Assembly (NCBI GenBank): GCA_946188345.1
Contig: CAMHUI010000004.1
Coordinates: 1 to 64,000, forward strand
Length of the DNA: 64,000 nucleotides
Origin: an uncultured Prevotellaceae bacterium
GTDB taxonomy: Bacteria > Bacteroidota > Bacteroidia > Bacteroidales > Bacteroidaceae
Reading direction: 5' to 3'
The position numbers were made by a program, and so were the translations under genes. A model generated the notes under the pieces. That model was not told where the DNA came from. It was given only the letters and a program-made list of their open reading frames with translations, and did no database searches. Of the stretch, positions 54,823 through 64,000 are shown piece after piece; positions within the stretch are counted from its first letter, which is position 1; every line of letters starts with the position of its first letter.

Positions 54823-55878
54823 ATGAGAAAAACACTATTGCTACTTACCTGTCTGCTGATAACAAGTTTCTCAGCCAACGCACAGGAGAAGAAGGTCCTT
54901 GCCTATGGCATCGGCTTCTACAATCTGGAAAACCTGTTCGACACGGTCCACGATGAGGGAAAGAACGACAACGAGTACCTTCCCGACGGAAGCAACAAAT
55001 GGGGCGAGCTGAAATACTCGCACAAGTTGAAGAACATGGCCCGAGCTCTGGCCGACATGGGCACCGACCGTCTGCCCGACGTGGGTTGCGCTGCCATCGG
55101 TGTCAGTGAGGTTGAGAATGCACACTGCCTGACCGACCTCTGCAACCAGGAGCCTCTCAAGGCCCGCAATTTCCAGTTTGTCCACATCGAAGGTCCTGAC
55201 AAGCGCGGTGTCGACTGCGCCCTGCTCTACAACCCCGCCTTCTTCACCGTGCGCAGCGCCAAACTCGTACCCTATGTCTATGAGAAGAAAAAGGATATCG
55301 AGAACGACCGCCAGACGCGCGGATTCCTCACCGTCAGCGGCACCATGGCCGGCGAGCACGTCACCATCATCGTGAACCACCTGCCAAGCCGCCGAGCTGG
55401 CTCCTACTACCGCGAGCTCGGCGCCAAGCAGATATTTGCATTGAAGGAAGAGCTACTGCGCGAAGACCCCGACTGCAAGATTTTCATCATGGGCGACATG
55501 AACGACGACCCCACCAACAAGAGCATGAAGAAGGTACTCCGTGGAAAACCTGAAATCAGCAAGGTTGAAGACGGTGACATGTATAACCCCTGGTACAACA
55601 TTCTGGCCAAGGAAGGCAAGGGAACACTGATGTATAACGGTGCATGGAATCTCTTCGACCAGATTCTCATGACACCCAACGTCCTCAACCGCAACGGCGA
55701 GCGAGACCTCTCCACACTGAAGTTCTTCTCCAACCAGGTGTGCCGCATGCCCTATCTCTTCCAGCAGTCGGGCAAGTATAAGGGTTCCCCCCTGCGTACC
55801 CACGCCGGCGGCGTATGGCTCGACGGCTACAGCGACCACCTACCCGTAGTGGTCTATCTGGTCAAGGAACAGCAATAG
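54823..55878 (+). CDS. exported endonuclease/exonuclease/phosphatase-family protein
   Basis: 351 residues starting at the ATG at 54823 with a signal peptide (MRKTLLLLTCLLITSFSANA); the track start is upstream of it. EEP motifs: GIGFYNLENLF, a SEVEN glutamate, NHLPSRRAG, MGDMNDDP and SDHLPVVVY. It is predicted to cleave nucleic acids or phosphate esters outside the cytoplasm. Divergence from the TBDR gene and DUF5689 suggests a shared control region and a nucleic-acid/phosphate scavenging function. Confidence 0.85.
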   Translation: MRKTLLLLTCLLITSFSANAQEKKVLAYGIGFYNLENLFDTVHDEGKNDNEYLPDGSNKWGELKYSHKLKNMARALADMGTDRLPDVGCAAIGVSEVENAHCLTDLCNQEPLKARNFQFVHIEGPDKRGVDCALLYNPAFFTVRSAKLVPYVYEKKKDIENDRQTRGFLTVSGTMAGEHVTIIVNHLPSRRAGSYYRELGAKQIFALKEELLREDPDCKIFIMGDMNDDPTNKSMKKVLRGKPEISKVEDGDMYNPWYNILAKEGKGTLMYNGAWNLFDQILMTPNVLNRNGERDLSTLKFFSNQVCRMPYLFQQSGKYKGSPLRTHAGGVWLDGYSDHLPVVVYLVKEQQ

Positions 55879-55937
55879 CCCGCCCCCTACCACGGGAGGA
55901 GACCTTACATGAGCTGGATGGTAGAAAAAAGGTGATC

Positions 55938-56594
55938 ATGAGCAACAGCAAGACCACACGAGAGCGTTGCCAATCCCCCGCACCTTCGGGAGTGAACGAG
56001 GGTGGGCTTGAGTCCCATCCCTGGTCGCCCTTTCTGCCTGACCACTGCCGCCTGCTGATGCTCGGCAGCTTTCCGCCCGCACGGAAGCGGTGGTCGATGG
56101 ACTTCTTCTATCCCAACTTCACCAACGACATGTGGCGAATCGTAGGTTTCTGCTTCTTCGGCGACAAGAACCATTTTGTCGACGCCGACCGCAAGACCTT
56201 CCGCATAGAAAGCCTGATACCCTTCCTGCATGGGAAAGGTATCGGGCTTTATGATACAGCAAAGGTTGTCAAGAGGCTGAAGAACACGGCTGCCGACAAA
56301 GACCTCGAAGTGGTAGAACCCACCGACCTGAGGGCTCTGCTGCACAGCATTCCCGAGTGCACCGACGTCGTCACCACAGGCGAGAAAGCCACCGACGTCT
56401 GTTGCCAACAGCTCAACATCGCTGCCTCGCCGGCCGTAGGCACCAGCACAGCCTTCCCCTTCGAGGGCCGCCAGCTACGCCTCTGGCGCATGCCCAGCTC
56501 CTCGCGAGCCTACCCAATGGCCGTAGAGAAGAAAGCTGAAACCTATCAGAGAGTATTCGAAACCATCTATCAGCCTGCCAACGTCCCCGACTAA
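55938..56594 (+). CDS. uracil-DNA glycosylase-family protein
   Basis: 218 residues from the ATG at 55938, which has AAAAAAGG before it; the track start overlaps the previous gene. LLMLGSFPPARKRWSMDFFYPNFTNDMWRIVG and WRMPSSSRAYPMAVEKKAETYQRVF match the UDG/MUG-type fold with its C-terminal SSS loop. The family removes damaged or mismatched bases. The exact lesion is unknown. Confidence 0.78.
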   Translation: MSNSKTTRERCQSPAPSGVNEGGLESHPWSPFLPDHCRLLMLGSFPPARKRWSMDFFYPNFTNDMWRIVGFCFFGDKNHFVDADRKTFRIESLIPFLHGKGIGLYDTAKVVKRLKNTAADKDLEVVEPTDLRALLHSIPECTDVVTTGEKATDVCCQQLNIAASPAVGTSTAFPFEGRQLRLWRMPSSSRAYPMAVEKKAETYQRVFETIYQPANVPD

Positions 56595-56642
56595 CAGGCA
56601 GGTCCTGCCCCATCGAAGAAGGCAGGAAGGGGTCATAAAGAT

Positions 56643-57275
56643 ATGAACAAAATCACCATCATCGGCATTGCCGGAGGTACGGGGTCGGGCAAGACCACCG
56701 TCGTGAAGAAAATCGTAGAGGCACTGCCGCCTCACTATGTAGCCGTGGTGCCACTCGACTCCTACTACAACGACACCACCCATCTGACCGACGAGGAGCG
56801 TAAAGCCATCAACTTCGACCATCCCGACGCCTTCGACTGGAAGTTGCTCATCAAGCAAGTGAACGAGCTCCGTCAGGGACACGACATTGAGCAGCCCACC
56901 TACTCGTACATCCTCTCCAACCGTCTGCCAGAAACCATCCACGTGGAGCCCAAGCCCGTCATCGTCATCGAGGGCATCATGACGCTCTGCAACAAGAAAC
57001 TGCGCGACATGATGGACCTGAAGATATTCGTCGACACCGACCCCGACGAACGCCTCATCCGTAACATCCAGCGCGACACCATCGACCGCGGACGCACCGT
57101 CTCAATGGTCGTCGACCGCTATCTGAAGGTGCTCAAGCCCATGCACGAGCAGTTCATCGAGCCCACCAAGCGCTACGCCGACATCATCATCCCACAGGGT
57201 GGAGAAAACGTCAAGGGCATCGGCATCCTCTGCAAATACATAGAAGGCCTCATGCCTGAAGAGAAAAACGTTTAG
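56643..57275 (+). CDS. udk: uridine kinase
   Basis: 210 residues with Walker A GGTGSGKT (9-16) and the family sequences PLDSYYND, FDHPDAFDW and FVDTDPDERLIRN. It phosphorylates uridine and cytidine to UMP/CMP in pyrimidine salvage. Confidence 0.95.
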   Translation: MNKITIIGIAGGTGSGKTTVVKKIVEALPPHYVAVVPLDSYYNDTTHLTDEERKAINFDHPDAFDWKLLIKQVNELRQGHDIEQPTYSYILSNRLPETIHVEPKPVIVIEGIMTLCNKKLRDMMDLKIFVDTDPDERLIRNIQRDTIDRGRTVSMVVDRYLKVLKPMHEQFIEPTKRYADIIIPQGGENVKGIGILCKYIEGLMPEEKNV

Positions 57276-57349
57276 GGCGTTCAGACCGTTTTCGGTGGCT
57301 GACACCCGCCTTTCATTTCTTCCCCAGACAAGGCCATCCTCCAAATCTA

Positions 57350-57535
57350 AAAAAAAGTTAACTTCCAGAACTACCTTTATATAAAGGCCTTTAGCGAAGT
57401 CGTTTGAGACCAGATTCTCTCCATTTTTTGGTCTCGTCGTGACCAAGGCTTGGTCTCAATGTGACCAAAGGCTGGTCTCAGTGTGACCAAAGGCTGGTCA
57501 TAGCGTGACCAAACAGTGGTCATTCCTTGGTCAGC
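57350..57535. repeat. dispersed element: head plus 22-bp palindromic array (copy B)
   Basis: A head (AAAAAAAAGTTAACTTCCAG, then CCTTTATATAAAGG) precedes GGTC-centred units at 57430, 57452, 57474, 57496 and 57518, each 22 bp apart. Units are palindromic (TTGGTC/GACCAA). Same order and strand as the element at 5388-5600. Confidence 0.75.
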
Positions 57536-57557
57536 CCTCCGACATCTGTATTGACGC

Positions 57558-57599
57558 AAGAAAGCCTGCACAGAATTGCGCTTCTGTGCAGGCTTTCTT
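57558..57599. terminator. bidirectional terminator between udk and the DUF308 gene
   Basis: A perfect 18-bp stem (AAGAAAGCCTGCACAGAA and its complement) with a six-base loop, followed by T-runs on both strands. It sits between convergent genes. Confidence 0.9.
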
Positions 57600-57643
57600 T
57601 GCTGTCTCGCCCGCAGGCAGACTATCAAATCAACAAGGGAAGG

Positions 57644-58336
57644 CTACTCCTCGGGGGCTACTTCGGCCGTTACTTCTTCGGCCTCCTCTGCCACTCTTTC
57701 TGACTCTTCGATTACTTCTTCAGCCTCATCGCCCACTACCTCTGCCTCCTGCGGCTCCTCCGGCTGGCCGGGCTCCTCGACGACGAGCAGCGAGGCGGCA
57801 TACTGCTTGAACAGGCGGCGTATCATCAGCGCGTTGATAAGCTCGACGACGCCGTAGATCATCATAGCCCACCCGATGATGAGCAGCGGGGCTGATATCA
57901 TCTGGCTGGGGTTGACCACGCAGAGGATGCCGATGAGCAGCAACAGCGTGGGCATAATCCACCAGCGCAGCCCTACCCTGCCGTAGCGGGTGGCGGCGGC
58001 CAGGCTGGCATACTGGCCTAACGAACTGAGTATCAGGATGCCGGCCAGGATGTAGATGAGGGCCACCAGGAACGCCTTGGGCATGACGACGAGCACGATG
58101 CCGAAGATGACACTGCCCATGCCGACGACCCATGTCAGCCCGTCGGCCAGGCCCTTGCCCTCTTCCAAGGCAGCCTGACGCTGTGCCACAAAGGCCGACA
58201 CGCAGGCCACGATGCCGGAGATGAAGAACAGGATGCCCAGCGTCACCGTGATGGCGACGACGGCATCATTGCGGAATTTCACTAACAGTGCGCCAATGAC
58301 GATGGCTGCGATGGCGCGGAAGATGGAACTTCTCAT
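57644..58336 (-). CDS. DUF308/HdeD-family membrane protein
   Basis: 230 residues starting at the ATG at 58336. The track extends to 58420, but a minus-strand -7 box at 58390-58397 would put transcription start about 50 bp before 58336 and after the longer start. Six hydrophobic helices of the DUF308 (HdeD) type are visible (AIAAIVIGALLVKF, VGMGSVIFGIVLVVMPKAFLVALIYILAGILIL). An acidic, Glu-rich C-terminal tail follows. Family members are linked with acid resistance; function here is unknown. Confidence 0.8.
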   Translation of the reverse strand: MRSSIFRAIAAIVIGALLVKFRNDAVVAITVTLGILFFISGIVACVSAFVAQRQAALEEGKGLADGLTWVVGMGSVIFGIVLVVMPKAFLVALIYILAGILILSSLGQYASLAAATRYGRVGLRWWIMPTLLLLIGILCVVNPSQMISAPLLIIGWAMMIYGVVELINALMIRRLFKQYAASLLVVEEPGQPEEPQEAEVVGDEAEEVIEESERVAEEAEEVTAEVAPEE

Positions 58337-58389
58337 ATTACGGGTTTTTATGGTTTCAAGAAAAACGTTTAAGAATGGAGTTCTGCGTA

Positions 58390-58397
58390 CAAAAGTA
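58390..58397 (-). promoter_or_regulatory. -7 box of the DUF308 gene
   Basis: TACTTTTG on the minus strand fits TAnnTTTG. Its position excludes the longer start codon in the track. Confidence 0.5.
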
Positions 58398-58493
58398 CGT
58401 TTTTTTTCCGAAACGGCCACCCTTTTCCACCTTATTTCTATATCCGCGCGTGTAAAAAAGCGTTATTTCTGCACGTTTTTACGAGTTTTTGAG

Positions 58494-58501
58494 TACCTTT
58501 G
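58494..58501 (+). promoter_or_regulatory. -7 box of rlmN
   Basis: TACCTTTG followed by C, 33 bp before the chosen rlmN ATG. Confidence 0.55.
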
Positions 58502-58534
58502 CAGTGATTTTGTAGTGATAGCTTGAAAACTGAC

Positions 58535-59581
58535 ATGGTTGACAACCCCACCATACCACTGCTTGGGAAGACGCAGGACGAGCTGAAGGAGCTGGCCCGC
58601 AGTCTGGGCATGCCTGCCTTCACGGGCGGACAGATGGCCCAGTGGCTCTACCAGAAGCACGTGACCGACATCGACGAGATGACCAACCTCTCGAAGCAGA
58701 ACCGCGAACGGCTGCGCGAGGCCGGCTATGGCATCGGCTGTCAGGCGCCCATCGATGCCCAATACTCCGTCGACGGCACCATCAAGTATCTCTTCCCCGT
58801 CGGCGCGGGAAAAGAGTTCGTCGAGACCGTCTTCATACCCGACGGCGAGCGCGCCACGCTGTGCGTCTCCTGCCAGGTGGGATGCAAGATGAACTGCCTC
58901 TTCTGCCACACCGGCAAACAGGGATTCCACGGCCAACTCTCGCCGGCCGACATCCTGACCCAGATCTACGCCCTGCCCGAGCGCGAACAGCTCACCAACA
59001 TCGTCTTCATGGGCCAGGGCGAGCCGATGGACAACCTCGATGCCGTGCTCCGAGCCACAGAAGTGCTCACCGCCCAATGGGGCTACGCCTGGAGCCCGAA
59101 GCGCATCACCGTGAGCACCGTGGGCATCCGCGGCAAGCTGAAACGCTTCATCGAAGAGAGCCAATGCCACCTGGCCGTCAGCCTGCACGCCCCAAGCCAC
59201 GAACAAAGGGCCAGCCTGATGCCAGCCGAGAAGGCCATGGGCATCGAGGAAGTGGTAGCCCTGCTGCGCAACTACGACTTCTCCCACCAGCGGCGACTGT
59301 CGTTCGAATACATCGTCTTCAGCGGACTTAACGACAGCCATGAGCACGCCCGGCAGCTGCTGCAGCTGCTCAACGGACTGGACTGCCGCATCAACCTCAT
59401 CCGCTTCCACCAGACACCCGGCGTGCCGCTGCCAGCTACCAGCGAGGCATCCATACAGTCATTCTGCGACTATCTGACACGCAACGGCATCTTCACCACC
59501 ATCCGCGCCTCCAGAGGACAGGACATCTACGCTGCCTGCGGACTGCTATCGACAGCACGAAAGGCACAGCAGCAACACTGA
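58535..59581 (+). CDS. rlmN: dual-specificity 23S rRNA / tRNA adenine-C2 methyltransferase
   Basis: 348 residues from the ATG at 58535; the track uses a TTG at 58523. The radical-SAM cluster CKMNCLFC is present, along with GQGEPMDN and the C-terminal cysteine ACGLL that accepts the methyl group. It methylates A2503 of 23S rRNA and A37 of some tRNAs. Confidence 0.95.
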   Translation: MVDNPTIPLLGKTQDELKELARSLGMPAFTGGQMAQWLYQKHVTDIDEMTNLSKQNRERLREAGYGIGCQAPIDAQYSVDGTIKYLFPVGAGKEFVETVFIPDGERATLCVSCQVGCKMNCLFCHTGKQGFHGQLSPADILTQIYALPEREQLTNIVFMGQGEPMDNLDAVLRATEVLTAQWGYAWSPKRITVSTVGIRGKLKRFIEESQCHLAVSLHAPSHEQRASLMPAEKAMGIEEVVALLRNYDFSHQRRLSFEYIVFSGLNDSHEHARQLLQLLNGLDCRINLIRFHQTPGVPLPATSEASIQSFCDYLTRNGIFTTIRASRGQDIYAACGLLSTARKAQQQH

Positions 59582-59624
59582 CAACCGACAATCTCATCAA
59601 CCACATAAACTCCCGTAAACAGCA

Positions 59625-60710
59625 ATGGAAGAAAGAAAAATCCGCGTGGCCATCACCCACGGCGACACAAACGGCATCGGATACGAACTGATTTTTAAAA
59701 CCTTCGCAGAACCCGAGATGCTCGAACTCTGCACGCCCATCATCTACGGCTCGCCAAAGGTGGCAGCCTACCACCGGAAGGCCCTCGACATCGAGGCCAA
59801 CTTCAGCATCATCAACCGGGCTGAAGATGCCCAGGACGGACGCGTCAACCTGCTCACCTGCTTCGACGACGAGGTGAAAGTGGACTTCGGACAGGCCACC
59901 CCCGAGTCAGGACAGGCCGCCCTGCAGGCCCTCGACCGCGCCATGACAGACTACCGGCAAGGACTCTTCGACGCACTCGTCTGCCTGCCCGTCAGCAACA
60001 CCAACATCCAGATAGAAGGCGCCCCCTTCAGAGGACTGGCAAGCTATCTGGAGACCTGCCTCGGAGAAGGCCAGAAGGCACTGCCCATCTACCTGACCCA
60101 TGACATGCGCGTGGCCGTAGCAGCCGACGGACTCTCCATGAAAGACGTACCGCAGGCCATCAATGAGGCCAACATGGAACACGTCATCCGCACCCTCTTT
60201 GAGGCGCTGCGACGCGACCTGCGCATCTACAACCCACGCATCGCACTGCTCGCCCTCAACAGCAATGCCGAGGGCAACGAGGAGAAAAACATCATGAAGC
60301 CCCTCGTGAAAAAACTCAACGAGCAGAAAGTCAACGTCTTCGGTCCCTACCCTGCCGACACCTTTTTCGGCGAGCGCCAATACGGAGTCTTCGACCTGGT
60401 GCTGGCCATCTACCACGACCAAGGCATCGTGCCGCTGAAGACTCTGACCTACGAACAGGCACACATCAGCTACAGTGGACTGCCCGTGGTATGCACCTCC
60501 ATCAACGACACGCCACAATACGACATCGCCGGAAGCGGAAAAGCTGACGAAAGCGCACTCAGACAGGCCATCTATACCGCCATCGACATCGTGCGCAACC
60601 GCCAGACCTACGACGAGCCACTGGCCAACCCACTGCCGAAACTCTATCACGAGAAACGCGACGAGAGCGAGAAAGTACGCTTCAACATCCCCAAGAAGAA
60701 AGAAGAGTGA
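59625..60710 (+). CDS. pdxA: 4-hydroxythreonine-4-phosphate dehydrogenase
   Basis: 361 residues with the PdxA metal-site motif [10 protein letters not shown] and [14 protein letters not shown] at the start. It oxidises 4-phosphohydroxy-threonine in pyridoxal-phosphate synthesis. Its TGA overlaps the GTG start of the next gene. Confidence 0.95.
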   Translation: MEERKIRVAITHGDTNGIGYELIFKTFAEPEMLELCTPIIYGSPKVAAYHRKALDIEANFSIINRAEDAQDGRVNLLTCFDDEVKVDFGQATPESGQAALQALDRAMTDYRQGLFDALVCLPVSNTNIQIEGAPFRGLASYLETCLGEGQKALPIYLTHDMRVAVAADGLSMKDVPQAINEANMEHVIRTLFEALRRDLRIYNPRIALLALNSNAEGNEEKNIMKPLVKKLNEQKVNVFGPYPADTFFGERQYGVFDLVLAIYHDQGIVPLKTLTYEQAHISYSGLPVVCTSINDTPQYDIAGSGKADESALRQAIYTAIDIVRNRQTYDEPLANPLPKLYHEKRDESEKVRFNIPKKKEE

Positions 60711-61753
60711 GCCGCAAATACCAAAACGCCTTCTTCATCTTCGGCATCGCCGTACTGGCACTGATGCTCAGCCAGCTGGACTATGCCGAAGTATGGAGCG
60801 GCCTGCAGCACGCAGGCTATTGGTTTCTGGCCGTCATCGCACTGTGGATAGCCCTCTATGCCATCAACACAGCAGTCTGGTGGCTCATCATCAAGGCACA
60901 GACAACATCCGGCACACCTTCTGACAACGCAGCAGAAAGCAGGAAACACCTACCCTTCTCCTTCCTGTGGCTCTATAAACTCACCGTCTCAGGCTTTGCC
61001 CTGAACTACGCCACTCCAGCCGGACTTATGGGCGGCGAACCCTATCGCATCATGTCGCTGGCACCAGCCATCGGCACAGAACGGGCAACATCTTCGGTCA
61101 TACTCTATGCCATGACCCACATCTTCAGCCACTTCTGGTTCTGGCTCATCTCCATCGCACTCTACCTCATCACCCAGCCACTGAACCTGTTCATGGGTGT
61201 GGTACTGGCGGCAGCAACCCTATTCTGCGTACTCGGAATATGGTTCTTCATGGCTGGATATCGGAAAGGACTCGCCGTCAGGGCACTGAACATCCTGCGG
61301 CACATACCGCTGCTTTCCAAATGGGCCAGGCCATTCATCGAACAACACCGGCAACAGCTTGACAACATCGACCGACAGATAGCAGCCCTGCATAGCCAAA
61401 ACCCGCAGACCTTCGTGGGAGCCGTGCTGCTGGAGATAAGCTGCAGAATACTCTCGGCACTTGAGATTCTGTTCGTGCTGCACGTCATCATGCCAACAGC
61501 CAACTACCTCGACTGCATCCTCATCCTCGCCTTCACCAGCCTGCTGGCCAACCTGCTCTTCTTCATCCCCCTGCAACTGGGCGGAAGGGAAGGCGGATTC
61601 CTCATGTCGGTGTCGGGACTCGGAATGGGAACCAGCGCCGGAGCCTTCGTGGCACTCATCATCCGACTCAGGGAACTCGTATGGACAGGCATCGGACTGC
61701 TGCTCATCAACCTCGAAAAAAGAAAACAACACACCAACGAAGAAACGGCATAA
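60707..61753 (+). CDS. YbhN/UPF0104-family lysylphosphatidylglycerol synthase-like membrane protein
   Basis: 348 residues with about eight hydrophobic helices and the UPF0104 segment [15 protein letters not shown]. Starts with GTG overlapping the pdxA stop codon (GTGA). The family resembles the membrane half of lysyl-PG synthase, a presumed lipid flippase. No lysyltransferase domain is present. Confidence 0.8.
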   Translation: MSRKYQNAFFIFGIAVLALMLSQLDYAEVWSGLQHAGYWFLAVIALWIALYAINTAVWWLIIKAQTTSGTPSDNAAESRKHLPFSFLWLYKLTVSGFALNYATPAGLMGGEPYRIMSLAPAIGTERATSSVILYAMTHIFSHFWFWLISIALYLITQPLNLFMGVVLAAATLFCVLGIWFFMAGYRKGLAVRALNILRHIPLLSKWARPFIEQHRQQLDNIDRQIAALHSQNPQTFVGAVLLEISCRILSALEILFVLHVIMPTANYLDCILILAFTSLLANLLFFIPLQLGGREGGFLMSVSGLGMGTSAGAFVALIIRLRELVWTGIGLLLINLEKRKQHTNEETA

Positions 61754-61864
61754 TAAAAATCGTAGCAAGCCAAGAGACAAGTACACTTTTTCAGAAGATT
61801 CTGCCCACGACATTCGTCATTCTACTTTTTTATTCGTAACTTTGCCGAAAGTTAGCTAAAAACC

Positions 61865-62485
61865 ATGCACATAGCCATCGCAGGAAACATTGGCAGCGGC
61901 AAGACAACGCTCACAAATCTCCTGGCCAAGCACTACGGCTGGGAACCACGGTTCGAAGCCGTGGACTACAACCCCTACATGGAGGACTACTACAAGGACA
62001 TCCAGCGATGGTCCTTCAATCTGGAGTGTTTCTTCCTGAAAGAGCGCTTCAAAGACCTGCTCGACATCGCCAAATCCGACCACACCATCATCCAAGACCG
62101 CACCATCTATGAGGGCGTCTACGTCTTTACGGCCACCAACAAAGCCATGGGACACCTCGACGACCGCGACTTCCAGACCTATATGGAACTGTTCCAGCAG
62201 ATGACGGAAATCGTCAAGGTGCCCGACCTGATGATCTACCTGCGCGCCTCGGTGCCACACCTCGTGCAGAACATCCAGAAACGAGGACGGGACTACGAAC
62301 AGACCATCCCCCTGGAATACCTGCAGAACCTCAACGAACGCTACGAAGACTTCATCTTCAACAAATACAAAGGACGCGTCATCGCCATCAACGTCGACGA
62401 CATCGACTTCCTCAACAACCCTAAAGACTTCGCTGGCATCATCGACAAAATCGACCGGACTCTCTTCGGACTGTTCACAGACTAA
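61865..62485 (+). CDS. deoxynucleoside kinase
   Basis: 206 residues with P-loop GNIGSGKTTL (6-15), the DR(S/T) motif QDRTIYEG and an RGRDYEQTIPLEYL lid arginine segment. It phosphorylates a deoxynucleoside such as dA or dG. A paralogue follows 33 bp downstream. Confidence 0.9.
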   Translation: MHIAIAGNIGSGKTTLTNLLAKHYGWEPRFEAVDYNPYMEDYYKDIQRWSFNLECFFLKERFKDLLDIAKSDHTIIQDRTIYEGVYVFTATNKAMGHLDDRDFQTYMELFQQMTEIVKVPDLMIYLRASVPHLVQNIQKRGRDYEQTIPLEYLQNLNERYEDFIFNKYKGRVIAINVDDIDFLNNPKDFAGIIDKIDRTLFGLFTD

Positions 62486-62518
62486 GACTCATCACACACC
62501 ACCTAACACCAAACACCT

Positions 62519-63142
62519 ATGCATATCGCAATAGCAGGAAACATCGGAAGCGGAAAGACCACTCTGACAAAAATGCTCGCCCACCGATACGGATGGACAC
62601 CACGCTTCGAACCCGTAGACAACAACCCCTACCTGGCCGACTTCTACGCCGACATGCCCAGATGGGCCTTCAACACACAAATCTACTTCCTCAACAAACG
62701 ATTCGCCGAGGTCGTAGAAATCTCCAAATGCAAGGAAACCATCATTCAAGACCGCACCATCTTTGAAGACGCACGCATCTTCGCACCAAACCTGCACGAC
62801 CAAGGCATGATGAGCGACCGCGACTTCGACAACTATACCGACCTCTTCGACCTCATGATCTCGCTTGTCAAACTGCCTGACCTCATGATATACATCCGGT
62901 CGACCATACCCAATCTCGTCGCACAGATACAGAAACGAGGCCGCGAATTCGAAAAATCCATACGAATAGACTATCTGCAAGGACTCAATGACAGATACGA
63001 AGCATGGATCAGCACCTACAAAGGACCACTGCTCATCGTCGACGGAGACAGGCTGAAATTCGGCAACAACCCAGAAGACTTCAAACAAGTAACCGATATG
63101 ATTGACGCAAAACTATTCGGTTTCTTCCCCATGGACGAATAG
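62519..63142 (+). CDS. deoxynucleoside kinase, paralogue
   Basis: 207 residues with the same P-loop GNIGSGKTTL, QDRTIFEDA and KRGREFEKSIRIDYL motifs. It is clearly homologous to its upstream neighbour but diverged, suggesting a tandem duplication with different substrate preferences. Confidence 0.9.
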   Translation: MHIAIAGNIGSGKTTLTKMLAHRYGWTPRFEPVDNNPYLADFYADMPRWAFNTQIYFLNKRFAEVVEISKCKETIIQDRTIFEDARIFAPNLHDQGMMSDRDFDNYTDLFDLMISLVKLPDLMIYIRSTIPNLVAQIQKRGREFEKSIRIDYLQGLNDRYEAWISTYKGPLLIVDGDRLKFGNNPEDFKQVTDMIDAKLFGFFPMDE

Positions 63143-63214
63143 AGAAAAGACAAGAATAACGGCGAAAAAAAAGAAAAAGTCTGACAAAATTGCAGTCGTT
63201 TGAAATATTTTATG

Positions 63215-63222
63215 TAATTTTG
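63215..63222 (+). promoter_or_regulatory. -7 box before the sigma-54 activator gene
   Basis: TAATTTTG (fits TAnnTTTG) is only 8 bp before the ATG, so the transcript would be almost leaderless. Confidence 0.35.
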
Positions 63223-63229
63223 TCACCCA

Positions 63230-64000
63230 ATGGACACATCCGAACTGCAAAGAATCAAACAACGCTACAACATCGTCGGCAACAGCGACGGGTTGAACAG
63301 AGCACTTGACGTGGCACTGCAAGTCGCGCCAACCGACCTTAGCGTACTCATCATCGGAGAAAGCGGAGTCGGAAAAGAAATCATACCCAGAGTCATACAC
63401 GACCAGTCGCCAAGACGCAGAGAGAAATATTTTGCCATCAACTGCGGCGCCATACCCGAAGGAACCATCGACGGAGAACTCTTCGGACACGAGAAAGGGT
63501 CATTCACCGGAGCCATCGGCGAAAGCGAAGGATATTTCGGAATAGCCAACAAAGGCACCATCTTCCTCGACGAAGTAGGCGAACTGCCACTGGCCACACA
63601 AGCACGACTGCTGCGCGTACTCGAGACAGGAGAATACATCCGAGTCGGTGGAACACAAATCAGGAAGACCGACGTCCGCATCGTAGCAGCAACAAACATC
63701 AACATGCAGAAAGCCATCACGGAAGGACGATTCCGTGAAGACCTCTACTACCGACTCAACACCATCCCCATACAGATGCCCCCCCTCCGCGACAGAGGAC
63801 AAGACATCATACTACTCTTCAAGCTCTTCGCCATGCAAATGGCCGAGAAGAACCGCATGCCAAAAATCGTACTCACCCCAGAAGCACAGCAACTCATGCT
63901 CAGCTACAAATGGCCTGGCAACGTCAGACAACTCAAGAACATCACCGAGCAGATGTCAGTGCTCAGCGAGAAGAGGGAAATCGACCTTGACACCCTAAGA
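63230..64000 (+). CDS. sigma-54-interacting transcriptional regulator (partial, runs off window)
   Basis: At least 257 residues; the 3' end is outside the window, so the DNA-binding part is not seen. AAA+ signatures are clear: Walker A GESGVGKE, GSFTGA (family GAFTGA), Walker B IFLDEVGELP and RFREDLYYRLN. There is no N-terminal receiver domain, so input may come from a partner or from expression. Confidence 0.9.
   Translation, partial: MDTSELQRIKQRYNIVGNSDGLNRALDVALQVAPTDLSVLIIGESGVGKEIIPRVIHDQSPRRREKYFAINCGAIPEGTIDGELFGHEKGSFTGAIGESEGYFGIANKGTIFLDEVGELPLATQARLLRVLETGEYIRVGGTQIRKTDVRIVAATNINMQKAITEGRFREDLYYRLNTIPIQMPPLRDRGQDIILLFKLFAMQMAEKNRMPKIVLTPEAQQLMLSYKWPGNVRQLKNITEQMSVLSEKREIDLDTLR

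Overview
The window looks like a chromosomal segment from a Bacteroidales bacterium, most likely Prevotella sensu lato. The evidence is Bacteroidota-type promoters (TAnnTTTG -7 boxes) upstream of many genes, a tmRNA whose tag ends in YALAA, a TonB-dependent receptor with DUF5689 and choice-of-anchor-type lipoproteins, a BspA-like leucine-rich-repeat protein, a Wzi-family protein and a FimB/Mfa2-like lipoprotein. The genus is an inference; I ran no database search.

Layout. 0-5.2 kb: an AmpG-like permease behind a 1248-residue fusion of glycosyltransferase, HIT-like phosphorylase (DUF4922) and SpoIID domains. 5.2-16.9 kb: an AraC regulator diverging from a ferritin-like protein, a 57-residue winged-helix-like protein, an MBL-rubredoxin fusion, a lipoprotein hydrolase, a ZIP transporter, a Ser/Arg-rich secreted protein, a DNPH1-like hydrolase, glutaminase, a large LRR protein and an AlkZ-related protein. 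16.9-25.3 kb: an accessory island with a REP-type transposase, a broken type IIG restriction-modification remnant and a type I RM operon (hsdM-hsdS-membrane protein-hsdR) behind a long structured leader. 25.36-25.75 kb: tmRNA. 26.2-41.2 kb: an exopolysaccharide locus (Wza-, Wzz-, Wzx- and Wzy-like proteins, UDP-ManNAc-forming enzymes, five glycosyltransferases counting the initiating sugar transferase, and a GH16 enzyme). 41.3-44.5 kb: a second defence-like pair (EcoRI-family adenine methylase plus DUF262-HNH protein) behind a related structured leader, followed by a MITE-like element. 44.5-55.9 kb: envelope proteins and a probable extracellular nucleic-acid utilisation set. 55.9-64 kb: housekeeping genes (UDG-like, udk, rlmN, pdxA, a YbhN-like protein, two deoxynucleoside kinases) and the start of a sigma-54 activator.

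The most notable signal is that both DNA-modification systems are preceded by recognisably homologous structured RNAs of about 250-275 nt. They share a promoter and 5' end, a CCYTG-ARCG-CAGGG hairpin followed by a GGCGGTATGATTTT core, a long hairpin whose GC-rich apical stem shows compensatory changes, and a terminator-like hairpin before the first gene. I do not recognise this RNA as a named family. A second theme is three intergenic arrays of palindromic units with a common 22-bp period, two of them sharing a common head sequence. Other repeats include an 87-bp family that carries promoters, a 78-bp tandem duplication, and short repeats that appear to have expanded in frame inside wecB.
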